This document shows, in pieces, positions 1 through 9,926 of a stretch of DNA of 64,000 nucleotides (its first letter is position 1; every line of letters starts with the position of its first letter). The stretch comes from Naematelia aurantialba. Lineage: Eukaryota; Basidiomycota; Tremellomycetes; Tremellales; Naemateliaceae. Where the stretch lies: assembly GCA_021527695.1 (NCBI GenBank), contig JAKFAO010000004.1, forward strand, positions 1,157,001-1,221,000. Direction: 5' to 3'. The notes beneath the pieces were generated by a model. It worked only from the letters and a program-made list of their open reading frames with translations. It ran no database searches and was not told the DNA's origin. The position numbers and the translations under genes are program-made.

Positions 1-27
1 GCTGGACAATGCTGACCGTCGACGCAG

Positions 28-122
28 TGGTCATCAAGCCGTATGTGCTTGGAAACCTGCTCCAGAAGATCCACGTCATGTCAGCCCGCAAGGCGGAACT
101 GGAGAGCATGCGGGATGACTGA
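28..122 (+). CDS. C-terminal exon of an unidentified protein (partial)
   Basis: The reading frame V-I-K-P-Y-V-L-G-N-L-L-Q-K-I ... R-D-D ends at a TGA at 120-122. A branch-like GCTGAC at 11-16 followed by a CAG at 25-27 suggests that the exon begins at 28 and that bases 1-27 are intron; the frame is also open back to base 3. The K-P followed by an amphipathic helix resembles the end of a response-regulator receiver domain (conserved Lys before Pro, then the last helix), but this is only a resemblance over about 30 residues. The rest of the gene lies outside the window. Confidence 0.5.
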
Positions 123-1195
123 AGCATGAGGCGTGGGTGTGAGCGTAGTGTTAGCCGAGGTAGGCGACACGAGGTGGGGATGCTGCAATGTGCCAGTGAC
201 GCGGGGGATGCTTGCAATGTGCCAATCAGGCAGAGGGGTGTGGGATCCACGGACGGGAGGAAGGGGAAGGGAAGCAGACGACAGGAGACGGCTACCACAC
301 AAAAATTCATAATCACGAGTCGACGATAGAGCGGCAGAGCTTGCCGGCTATCGAGCCTGCAGTGGGCCGTGAGAAGAGAACAAGACGACAAGAAGCGACC
401 AGACCAAACACGAGATCTGAGTCTTTTGACTTGTATCAACCAGCACGCAAGAGTAGACACCAAGAGTCGATCCAATCGATCGGGGCGGACTACGGGGCAC
501 TTTGGCGCGAGGTGAGAAACTGTAGCTCGTGGATCGTGGTCGCGGTCGGCCATTGGGCGCGATCGGGTTGTTGTATACCCTGCATGTGTTTGTATCGATC
601 CTCACAACGGTGGATATAGGCAGTGTATCGCTATCGCCGAGTCGTAGAATGTCGTGAATGTAGCGTTTTGGGTTGGTGCCGCGGGGGTGACGAGTAGCAC
701 CAGCGGTTTCGCAATGCTCAGTCGTCATCATCGTCAAGCAGTATCGCAGTATTCGACCACCAGGGAGCAGTATGACACGGCAAAGTGTGTGGAGGGCTGT
801 TCGGGTCAACGGCGTCTGTCGAAGTACGGCTACGCCGTGGTAAGGCAGGGAGGGCGTCGGATGCTACAGTATACTAGGTTCTGTGCCGCCGGGCGAGGTG
901 GTCGGGGAACCGAGTCGCCAGGTCGTTGATTCGAGAACGGGCATGCTGTGCTGTGGGCGGCGATGAGCGAGGACGAACAGCAGCAAGCGAATCAAGTGTC
1001 ACGAGTGTTGGGGCTGGACCGGCTTGTGCGTGCTGGTTTGGGCACCGCTGGTGGTGACAAGATGTGGTTGACGAGCTGACGGTTACCGAGCTGGGGCTTA
1101 ACGAGCTGGCGGTTGATGTGCTGACCAGTGGGCGAGCTGACGGGCTGGTGAGCTAGAGGTTGACGGGCTGGTGATAGCTGCCGGGTGCCGACTGA

Positions 1196-1350
1196 TGTTG
1201 ATGCTGATGGCTGCCGACTGATGCTGATGCTGATGGCTGCCGACTGATGGTGATGGTGATGGTGATGGTGATGGCTGACGGCTGTCGGCTGTTGGCTTGA
1301 CTGTTGGCTTGGCTGGTGGCTTTGCTCATGGCTTGGCTCATGGCTTGGCT
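1196..1350. repeat. GCTGATG / GGCTTGGCT imperfect tandem repeats
   Basis: Units of TGATGCTGATGGCTGCCGAC are followed by (GGTGAT)n and then by a run of GGCTTGGCT-like units. Seen directly in the sequence; no function is implied. Confidence 0.8.
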
Positions 1351-1614
1351 ATTGGCTGGTGGCTGGCGGCTAGGGCCAAGTCTCGCAATCAGTGAGACTG
1401 AAGAACAAAAGTACCGCAGTGTCCAGGACCGCGTACCTCGAGGCGGAAGCGAGACGGAAGCGAGAGGAGCGAGCTGTGCCAGGTCTCGGCACGAGGTACT
1501 GGAGGTGCATTCCTGTCGGACCTGGTCTTGCTGTATGGAGCAAGGACCTGGTGTATGCCGCTTGGGTACTGTATGGACGTATCCTGGGCTTGGTGGGTAG
1601 GATGTATTATGGGT

Positions 1615-1715
1615 TTGCTGGATTGGACGTAGTCTGTGCTTGCTGGATTGGACGTAGTCTGTGCTTGCTAGATTGGACGTAGTCTGTGCTTGCTGGATTG
1701 GACGTATTCTGTTGC
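1615..1715. repeat. 25-bp tandem repeat, about four copies
   Basis: The unit starting GCTGGATTGGACGTAGTC recurs four times with a 25-base period and only a few substitutions. No gene covers it. Confidence 0.85.
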
Positions 1716-3951
1716 TGCGTGAGCAAGGACATCGTCTGTGCTGCTCGCGATATGGAGCCACTACTTCTTCTGTGCTGCGTGTTGTTAGAGTACATGTGAC
1801 TGCTTGCGTTGTTGAGCAGGTACGTGTCACTTACTGCCTGCTGTATGAGCAAGAGCCTTGTGTCATTCGATTTGGCTTTGGACAAAGGCAGAGATAGAGA
1901 TGGGATGGAATGGAGAGAGACGATCGCCTGACGACGGCCGCCGTTTGCAGAGGTACCACTGGGCGAGTAGCACCGCAGAGGTACAGCAGCGGTAGAACAG
2001 AATCACTCTGAGCAGCTAATCTGCGAGATACAGATGCAATGCTTTGAACGTAGACTCTGGCATCATTGTCCCTCCGAGCACTCGAGCAGAAACGCAAACA
2101 CAGCGCTGTCAACCAAGTGCCGCGACGGCTACTCTGATCCAGAAGACCGCAGCTGATGCCCTGTCCTTGCATCCCCTACTACACAAGGTAGTGACTCCGC
2201 CTTGCTGTCTGGCGAGACTGGGTTGCGTCTCTGTTCTTCCCAAGTGCGAGTTTCGCAGCTCATAGGATGCGGAGCACGGGGTGGCGAATCGCCTCTCAAG
2301 CGTTGTTGTGTCGCGCCAAACCCCAAACCGATTCGCTTCCTTGTCGCTGTCCGGCCATGCACGCAGGCGCTGCTACTACTGCGCCTCTGGCCAGCCAACC
2401 GCTATGCATCTCGCAAACGTGGGACAAGCACTATCGACACGAGTCAAACCGTGGTCACGGTTCGGGCCAGACCACGGGTTTGGTTACGGCCCCGGCCGTT
2501 TACACCCGCGCCGCGGCGACCACGGCTCGCTGTGGCAGCCCAGCGCCGCTGAATCTCGCTTCCGCAGAGGATGCGTGCTATGTGACCAGACACGGCACAC
2601 GGCTGGCCAGTACAGGTCGGCTGTGTCTGGACACAGATGGACGCGCTTGCTTTTGTGACGCTTTACCGCCGCATGGCCGCCTGGCCATGGCGCCGGTCGT
2701 TGGTCGTCGGTCGTCGGTCGTCGGCCGCCGCGCCAACCGGCCAACGGGGTCCGTGTGCGCCTGTGCGCCCCACCCCATTTACCAAGTGCGTGCTGGTGTG
2801 CGCTGTGCGCCGTGCGCTGTCGCCCGTGGATGGATCTGGTATGCGCGGTCGGACTTTAGGCGAAAGGCGTTAGGCGAAAAGGCGGAACAGGCGCAGGGAG
2901 GGGCACTAGTAGGGCGGACCGCCGAGGAGCTGGGGAACCGGCGAGTCGATAAGCATCATGAGTCATCAAGGCGCTGCACCTGCACCTGCCAGCCCCGTCT
3001 GCCCCGTCTTGCCCCTTTCGCCGATCCCGTGTGACTGCGCCGCGAGCCGTTCCTGGACCTGCCGCTGTCGCGGCGCCACTCGAATCTATCCTACTCCTCA
3101 GGCTAGCGTGCGGGCTACCCCCAGCAGACAGCCCCCCAACAGCCAGCAGCCAGCAGCGAGAGAGCCAGGCAGCCAGCCTGTCAGTCGGGCACATAGAGCC
3201 TCGGCCAAGCACACCAAGGATGGCCAAGGGAGTGAATTTTCTCACGCATCCTTGCGTCACAAAAACAGGACGATACGTTGGGTTGGGGATCTCCGGGTCC
3301 CGGTCCAGGTCCCGGCCAGATACGAATAGCACGAGCAAGCGAAAGAAAAAAACGCCACGGGCAAGAGACACAAGGCACCGCAATCCCCCTTGTCAACTAA
3401 CCCGCGCAAGGCTGTTCGAGTCTGGTGCCCGCCGTACATCCATGCATGTGCCCATGTACCCACGTACCCTGATGGGTATAGGACGGGCTTGTTACGACAC
3501 AAGACAACGGATGGTGCAAGCGGCAAGCTGGCCCGAGGGGACCCTACGTCGTAGCCTCTCGGGTACGAGGCGATCTTCAACCTTGTCGTCATGGTCGTCA
3601 TGGCTGTTTACGGAATTGTCGTGACAGATGGGAGCACCGACTCGGCTATGATCTGCTTCCGAGGTCGGAGCGAGTCCAAGAACGGTGCTTGGCGCCCAGA
3701 AACGTGATTAGAGTTAAGACGGAGCATGTGCACTGTGCGCAGCAGAGACCACTATGGGTACATGCGCTGTTGTACAGACCATTACTACTGGTATCACACC
3801 GATCTATACTAGTATATTGCGACATGCCAATGCCAAAGGCACAAAAATTCTATCAGGCCGCGGCCGCCAGCCCTCGGGGCACGGCCGCGAGGTGCGGCGC
3901 GGCCTGCACGCCTGGCCTTGCGTTGGCGGTCGATGTCCAGTGCATGTCGTG

Positions 3952-5091
3952 TCATACCGGCTCGTATTTTGCCAGTCGGCGCTTGACGTCTGTGAGCTCG
4001 CGCCGTAATTGCGCAGCCTCGTCTGTCGCTCTCCGGATCTGCAGGTCTTTGCTGTTGAGCGTAGACTCGAGTGATGACAAGTGTTCTGCGAGATGCATCA
4101 GCTGGGATCCGCGCAGGCCCGACTGGGGATGGACCAAGCAGGGTCTGCACAGGCAGGTAAAAGGGAGGGACAGGACACAGGGCGGTGGGCTCACCTTTTC
4201 GCTTGGCGCGGAAGGTTCGGGCAGAGATACGATTGCGGACACGTTTGCGCTCGCGGGCCGAGAGGGCGCGGTACGCCTCGACGCGCATGCCCCATATCAT
4301 GCCGTCGCGCTCGACTCCCTCGGGCACCTCGTGGTCCGGCTCATGCTCGTGGTCCGACTCGTCGGTCTCGAGCGAGCTGGCGCGCCGCTTGGCCGCGCGC
4401 TTCGGCGAGGTGTGGCCCGACGACAGCGGAGAGGGCTCGGCGACGACCTGGGCGTCGATGATGTCCACCGACGGCGAGATGGTCTGGCCGCACCGCTGGC
4501 CCTGGCCCTCGCCGTAGCTGGCGCCGACGGACGACGACGACGACGTCAGGAGCGAGGTCGGGATGGCCGGCGCATCGGGATAATAGTAGCCTGGGTAGTA
4601 GACGCCGAGCGACGAGGGGCCGCCGCCGCCCTGATTTTGGTAGGCGTGTGCTGCCCGGAGGGCATTCAGCTGCATCGCCGAGGGCTTGACGTCGATGTGC
4701 GCGCTGGGCTCCTGCTTGACGGCGCCGGTCGGCCAGCCCTGCACGTCGGGGCTGAAGTAGTCGATGCCGACGCCGTTCGCCTGCGGCGGCGGTGCGGCGG
4801 CGGGCGCGGGGGACGTTGCGAGCCAGTCGCTCGGCGACAGGGCGGGGAGGAGGATGTTGGAGTAGAGGTACGAGCCCCAGTTGGGCACCGAGGTCTGCCG
4901 AGGGGAAGCCGCCAGCGACATGAAAGGACAAGACAGGTTGGTCAGCACACCCGGGGGGGCCAGCACGGCAAGTGTGGCGGTGCCAATGCCCGAGGGGACA
5001 AAAAGCTCACCAAGAGCCCCTGCTTGCCGGTGGCGTCGTATGAGGGCGGCGGCTGCTGCTGCTGCGGCTGGTTCATCGCGAGCACAGACAT
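3952..5091 (-). CDS. bZIP transcription factor
   Basis: Three exons on the minus strand: 5091-5011, 4894-4195 and 4085-3952, giving 304 residues. A basic region rich in Arg/Lys (about residues 243-260) contains N-R-I-S-A-R-T-F-R, matching the bZIP N-x2-S/A-A-R-x3-R signature. The second intron lies directly between basic region and zipper. Removing it joins R-A-K-R-K to E-H-L-S-S-L-E and a coiled coil ending at residue 304, with Leu or similar residues at heptad spacing. The middle is Ser/Pro-rich with a poly-Ser tract and acidic His/Glu patches, probably activation or disordered sequence. The start was chosen as the ATG about 80 bases below a TATA-like element; an in-frame ATG at 5076 and another start-like codon at 5145 are alternatives. 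The family is clear; orthology to a named factor is not. Confidence 0.85.
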
Positions 5092-5170
5092 CGAGGTGGG
5101 CAGGCAGGTATAGTGTACAGGTTCGAGCAAACAGACGAGCAACAAAAAAAAAAAAAGAGGCAGCGCCGAG

Positions 5171-5180
5171 ATATATAAAA
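5171..5180 (-). promoter_or_regulatory. TATA-like element of the bZIP gene
   Basis: On the minus strand this reads TTTTATATAT, about 80 bases upstream of the chosen start codon at 5091. Position and sequence fit a TATA box, but no transcript data are available here. Confidence 0.45.
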
Positions 5181-6354
5181 ACGATGGAGGCCGAGGCCGA
5201 AAACGTAAAGGTAAATAAATAACAGTGCGCGAAATCCCTTATAGCCGGGTCCTGTGGGCCAAGGCCGGTGCGGTCACCGTACCCCGCAATGGAGCAGTCG
5301 GTGGGTTTTTTGGTCAGAAGTACGGCGAGGTGGGGGACAGGACCAAGGGGTGCGGCACAGAGCGCCGGCCGCGGACGAAATGCGTGGCGCGCCGGCAGAG
5401 TTTGGGAGTGTTCGACGACGAGACGTTGGACGCCGCGAACGAGGGCGGCTGCCGCGGACGAGGGATGGGCCACAGGCTGGCGGTCGTCGGTGCTTGGCTG
5501 AGCCTCGTTCTCTGCCTATGCACGACGCTGTCGGCCACCACGGAGCACGAGAGGCTTTTATGTTATTCGACGCTCATGGGCCCTCTGCCCGACAGACGCT
5601 TAGCCCGACAGATCTATACCTAGACAGCAGGGGGATGGAGAGGCGCTTTTTCACCTCATGCAGCTTACATCAGCCGGTCATCTCGGTCTCGCGTTCCCAC
5701 CACTTGCAACGTGCTTTCCGCCGTCGACCCGACCTCCGAGCTGACCACCGTCCATGCATCGAACACACGCCATGCGCGCTAGGCTCCATGCTGCTGCCGC
5801 CTCGAAGGGAGGCCCAGACGGCGGAAGACGTCTGTTTCTGAATTCTTATCAGTCGCCACTGCTGTTCACAGGACTTGGGACTTGATCTGGCCGTCTCCCA
5901 GAATGCTGACTGCTTCGGCTCCTGTGGATCCAGCGACGGACCCTGACTGTGCCAAGAAAGAGCGCTAGACCGAGTGAGGGTTAGAGTGAGGGTCGAGCAC
6001 ATGTACGCTGAATCGTCCGGGATCTGACAACCATACCTGACGGAAGAGCGTTCCTCCCCCACCTTTCTACCTTTGTCTTTCCGCAACCATCTGCCATGAC
6101 GCCCATTGTCGCCCAGGTGCTGCTGACCACGAAGGATAAGAATCAGCTGGAAATCCGCCTCGTCTGCGGAAAGAGTGCTTTGCATACATGCCATGGCTTT
6201 CTCCCCGATGCGCGGATATCCACCCCTCTACGTACCCCGTGTATAACCTCCGCCGCCGCCGCAGGGGTGACCGCCGGAATGTTACTACCTCGGCGGTGCT
6301 CCCTCCACCACGGAAGCCCGGCGGGGACCCGGTGTCGCAACATGCATACATGTT

Positions 6355-6465
6355 TGCATGGCGCATTATGCATGGTGCATGGCGCATGGCGCTTTGTGCT
6401 AGTGCATGGCGCTTTGTGCAGTATGCATGGTGCATGGTGCATGCATGGTGTATAAAACATGACCG
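6355..6465. repeat. CATGGCGC / GCATGGTGCAT tandem repeats
   Basis: Short related units built on GCATGG recur about ten times, including two copies of GCATGGCGCTTTGTGC. Both strands are rich in CATG, so many cross-matching frames appear; these are not genes. Confidence 0.75.
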
Positions 6466-7916
6466 CAACATGCATGCGAGAGTAGCCCTTGAACACCCTG
6501 GCGCAAGATTTCTGCCAAGTCTCTCTGCGAGCACGGTCTCCAAGAGCTACAAGAGTGCACCGCTAAATCACGCAAGATATGTAATAGGGATGACATGATT
6601 CGTGCTCCAAGCACCAAGCACCTGTTGGCTGCATCTGCTCCTTGCCGCGATCAGCTGCGTTGCTGCTACGATCAGCTGCGTTGTTGCTACGATTTCTTCC
6701 GCTACTTGCATGCTTCCGCTGCTTCCTTTGCCCTTGATCCGCTTCATCCGCGGCTTCCTACTTCCCCCTCTTCCGCTAGCATCCGCTTCATCCGCGGCTT
6801 CCTGCTTCCCCTTCATCCACTTGCATCCGCTAGCATCCGCCGTTTCCGCCGTCTCCGCTGGTGCCTCGGGCATCTCGGGCTCCACAGCGAGACCAACTGC
6901 GAGCCATGCATGACACACGCGCGACACACGCTGAAGCAAGAGCCCGCTGGCGACACCAGCCACGGCAAGCCACTGCCGCAATCTTCTCACGCGACGCCGC
7001 GATGCCGCGGTGCATGCCGCAGCCGCCGCGGGAACGCGAGTACGACGCTGTCGCTTCGCTGGCGGGAGCATTGGAAGCAAACCTTCGCCGCACCCCGACT
7101 GACGTCGTGTGATTGTATCCCCATGGTCCGTCCTGCGCGGATCCGGTGGATCACGTAGCGATGTTCTGGGATCTCCGTCAAGCCGTCAAGCGAAGTAGTT
7201 CCTCTGGCTATACCATAGCCATGTTAGTTCTCCGTACAAGACTCGATATTCACCCGCCCATCGGGCTGGATCTGTTGGCGTAAGCCGGTGATGGGAGCAA
7301 TGCAGCCTCTCCGCCCGACGATCGGGAGCAATGCAACCTGTCCGCTCGACACTGCACATGACACACCCACGGGCGCAAATATGCGAGATCGGCAACGACA
7401 AATTAACATCCCAGGCCTACTTGGCGCATGACAGGGTAGTCTATACATGGCGATATGTACATTGTAAGGATATGCAACTATGCTACAATTGGACTTGCTA
7501 GTTATACACTGAACCCCACTCTCTTGCCCCCTGTCTCACGGTCTCTGGTCCTCTGGCGTCGAGCAGGGAGTGGCATCGTGAAATGCAACCTCTTCGCCAC
7601 GCTCGTGCCGAATGTGTGAGTGTGGCTAGTGGATGGCCGGAACGGACGCCATCTCTGAATCGTGGGTGTCGTCTGAGCGCAAGGCTGACGAGTCTGAGGA
7701 CCGTCGCCTGGGCGGTCAGTATCAGGTCTCGTGTATTGCCACGACGATGCTCGTTCCTCCACGACTGCTCTGCCCTCAACGACTCTGGAGGCAACATAAA
7801 TGGTCCGCGCCGATCCAGCTGGGAACGTAGGGTCAAGGTGACTGCGACCTCTCGCGTATGTGGGCACTCCTGTCTGACCCACTCACTGCCTCTCACTGCC
7901 TCACAGACTGACAGAC

Positions 7917-8349
7917 TTACTCGATATCAGAGCGGAATCCCTCCCACATGGACTTTGTAAACTCGTACATCTCAGCCGAGTATCGGCGGCGGCGCGCCTC
8001 GACCTCGTCCTTTCCGTCGTCTGTTTAGCGAGCGAGCGGGTGTGGTGAGTGAGCGTGCAGAGGGGTGCGGCGACGAGAGTACAGAGGGTGCGGGGGGGAG
8101 AGTGTAGAGGGGTGCATCGACGAGAGTGCAGCGGGATGCGACAGACAACTGTCAGTGCCTGCCCAACTCCACGAGGACATGCTCACGGTCATAGGCATAC
8201 GAGCGCCACTTGTGCCCCGAACCCGGCCCCGCCGCGCCTCGCTTGCCAGCGCCAGCGCCGGCGCTGGGACTCTTGCTCATGCTCTGGCTCAAAGTCGCCG
8301 TCGACGTGGACGACGTGGGCGACGTGGACGCCGAGTGTGAGGGCTCCAT
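7917..8349 (-). CDS. Small hypothetical protein (88 aa)
   Basis: Two exons, 8349-8187 and 8020-7917, separated by a 166-base intron with a GTGAGC donor and a CAG acceptor; the join is in phase and produces 88 residues. The N-terminal half is Ser/Thr/Gly-rich. The C-terminal half (from about residue 47) is compact and charged, with W-R-S-Y-A-Y-D, an R-R-R-R run and M-Y-E-F-T-K-S-M-W-E-G-F, ending in D-I-E. That half looks like a conserved helical segment rather than chance coding. I do not recognise the family. The model rests on splice-site quality and protein-like composition only. Confidence 0.5.
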
Positions 8350-9059
8350 TGCGAGCGCTTGGTGTTGCTGGCTGGCTGTTTGACTACTCTCCAATATCGA
8401 CTCTCCGGTATCCTTACTCTCTACCACGCTTCTGCAATCGATTCTCTCCACACTACAAATATCCAGTCTGCGATCGGGTTCGCTCGACCGTGAGATCTGG
8501 CACACGGCAAGTAGGCAAAAGCGACGAGTGACGGTGACGGTGGGACGAGAGCTGCTTCTGAATGCGCTGATGGTGGTAAAATGCTGGTAAAATGCAGGTA
8601 GGTGCCCGGTGCTGTATATTGTGACAGTGAGTAGGGGCGGCGGGACCGTATATGTACTGCCATGCTCTCCACAACCGTGCGTGCCCCGAATGCATTTTAT
8701 TTGGTATTGCTCCAAAGACGGTCGCGGTGCCACACTACGTCACTAACCGCCTGCCTCCCGCCCGTCGCCTGCCTTGCCTCTCCGAGCGAAACCGAGCGAC
8801 GACGATCGTTTCAACCGCGACGAACTCTATTCCCCGCTCCTCCCAGAGCCAGATACCCAGAGATCCACTCCCACTCGTTGCTGCTCGGTCTCTCCACCGA
8901 GGAGCAGCAACCGCCACCAAGTCAGTGTCGCCAGACGGGATCCTGCGTGCGTCGCAGTCTGGCTTCCCATCGCTGCTAGATCGTTAATTGTTACCCCTTG
9001 CATCCCCACAACAGCGCCAGGCACGACGCCAGGGAAGGAACCGGGTGACAATTGTGAAA

Positions 9060-9185
9060 CCCAACCCCGCTCCACCGCGTCCTTGCTCCCTCCTCCCTCC
9101 TTCCTTCCCTTCCTCCTTCCTCCTCCCTCCTCCCTCCCTCCTTCCCTCCCTCCCTCCCTCCACCCTTCTCTCCTTCCTTCCCACA
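9060..9185. repeat. (CCCTCC/TTCC)n polypyrimidine tract
   Basis: A nearly uninterrupted C/T tract of CTCC and TTCC units on the plus strand, seen directly. It generates spurious Pro/Ser-rich and Gly/Glu-rich frames. Confidence 0.85.
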
Positions 9186-9689
9186 CCAGTTCCCCTCTCT
9201 CGGGCACAGTTGCGGGAATCGCTCTCGGTGGCGCATTGCGGGAATACCACGGGGTACGTCACCATGTCGATCACCCGCCCACTGCAGGAACCGCCGACAG
9301 CAGTCGACACTGTCGCGCACGCCACCACGGCTGCCGTGTCAGCGATGGATACAGTCTCGTCGTGACCGAGACGTACGGTATAGCCGCAGCCGAGTCCCAG
9401 CTCATGCTCGTCGTCCGTCACGCTGAGGCGTTGTGGTTTGCCCATAAATCGCCGTATAGTCTATAGTCTATAGTCTGCGTCGGAACGGTCACGCTGCGGA
9501 CCGCGACCCTTTCGAGCGGAGAACTGATCAGACACTAGACCGACGGAGAGCACAATGGACAGTGCGTAGAGTGGACAAGCGAGAGATGACTCGTCCTCGC
9601 ATGCATGGGGATAAGGCATAAGGCATAACGGCATGGCACCACCGAGCATGCTCTCTAGCACCACGGCTGTACCGCAAAACCAACCGTTG

Positions 9690-9915
9690 GGCCACCCCAT
9701 AACAGCACGGTGTGCAGACCGCCAACACCGTGGTCGTGGTATGCTATACCGCTGAACACCAGTGTGCATACCGTAACACCAAGTGTGCATCTCAACACCA
9801 CAATGCATACCGCCGTAACACCACGTGTGCATCTCAACACCACAATGCATACCGCCGTAACACCAAGAGTGCATACCACTCAACACCATTGCATACCGCC
9901 GTGACACCAGTGCAT
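9690..9915. repeat. Tandem repeats with GCATACCGCCGTAACACCA-type units
   Basis: Units of GCATACCGCCGTAACACC alternate with GTGCATCTCAACACCACAAT over about 200 bases immediately downstream of VPS18. Seen directly. Confidence 0.8.
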
Positions 9916-9926
9916 GCCCACACGTG

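Larger units (their letters stand above)
123..3951. other. Gene-poor, repeat-containing intergenic stretch
   Basis: No reading frame here shows recognisable domains or joins into a credible spliced gene. The longest open stretch (2267-3034, plus) is Arg/Ala/Pro-rich, as expected from random GC-rich sequence. The stretch contains short tandem repeats (1196-1350, 1615-1715) and a GGTCGTCGGTCGTCGG run near 2695-2730. The part closest to 3951 should hold the 3' UTR of the bZIP gene on the minus strand. Confidence 0.5.
5092..7916. other. Intergenic stretch without a supported gene
   Basis: It contains the bZIP promoter, a CATGCA/CATGGCGC repeat (6355-6465) and repeated TGCGTTGCTGCTACGATCAG and CATCCGC units (about 6650-6850). 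Open frames on both strands are short and of low complexity, and none forms a convincing spliced protein. A small unrecognised gene could have been missed. Confidence 0.45.
8350..9926. other. Intergenic stretch with simple repeats
   Basis: It holds a CT-rich run (9060-9185) and CACCACAATGCATACCGCC repeats (9690-9915). No supported gene. The right end should contain the VPS18 3' UTR. Confidence 0.5.

Noticed and set aside
2267..3034. 255-codon plus-strand open frame
   Set aside because: No domain, no plausible splice partners, and composition typical of random GC-rich DNA.
3405..3430. GGCTGTTCGAGTCTGG as a tRNA T-arm
   Set aside because: The flanks do not pair into a five-base stem and no matching acceptor or anticodon arm was found. 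No tRNA, rRNA or other structured RNA gene could be supported anywhere in the window, but small ones cannot be excluded by eye.
3689..5113. 474-codon plus-strand open frame rich in Arg/Gly/Val
   Set aside because: It is the antisense shadow of the bZIP gene, whose basic region, zipper and introns are coherent on the minus strand.
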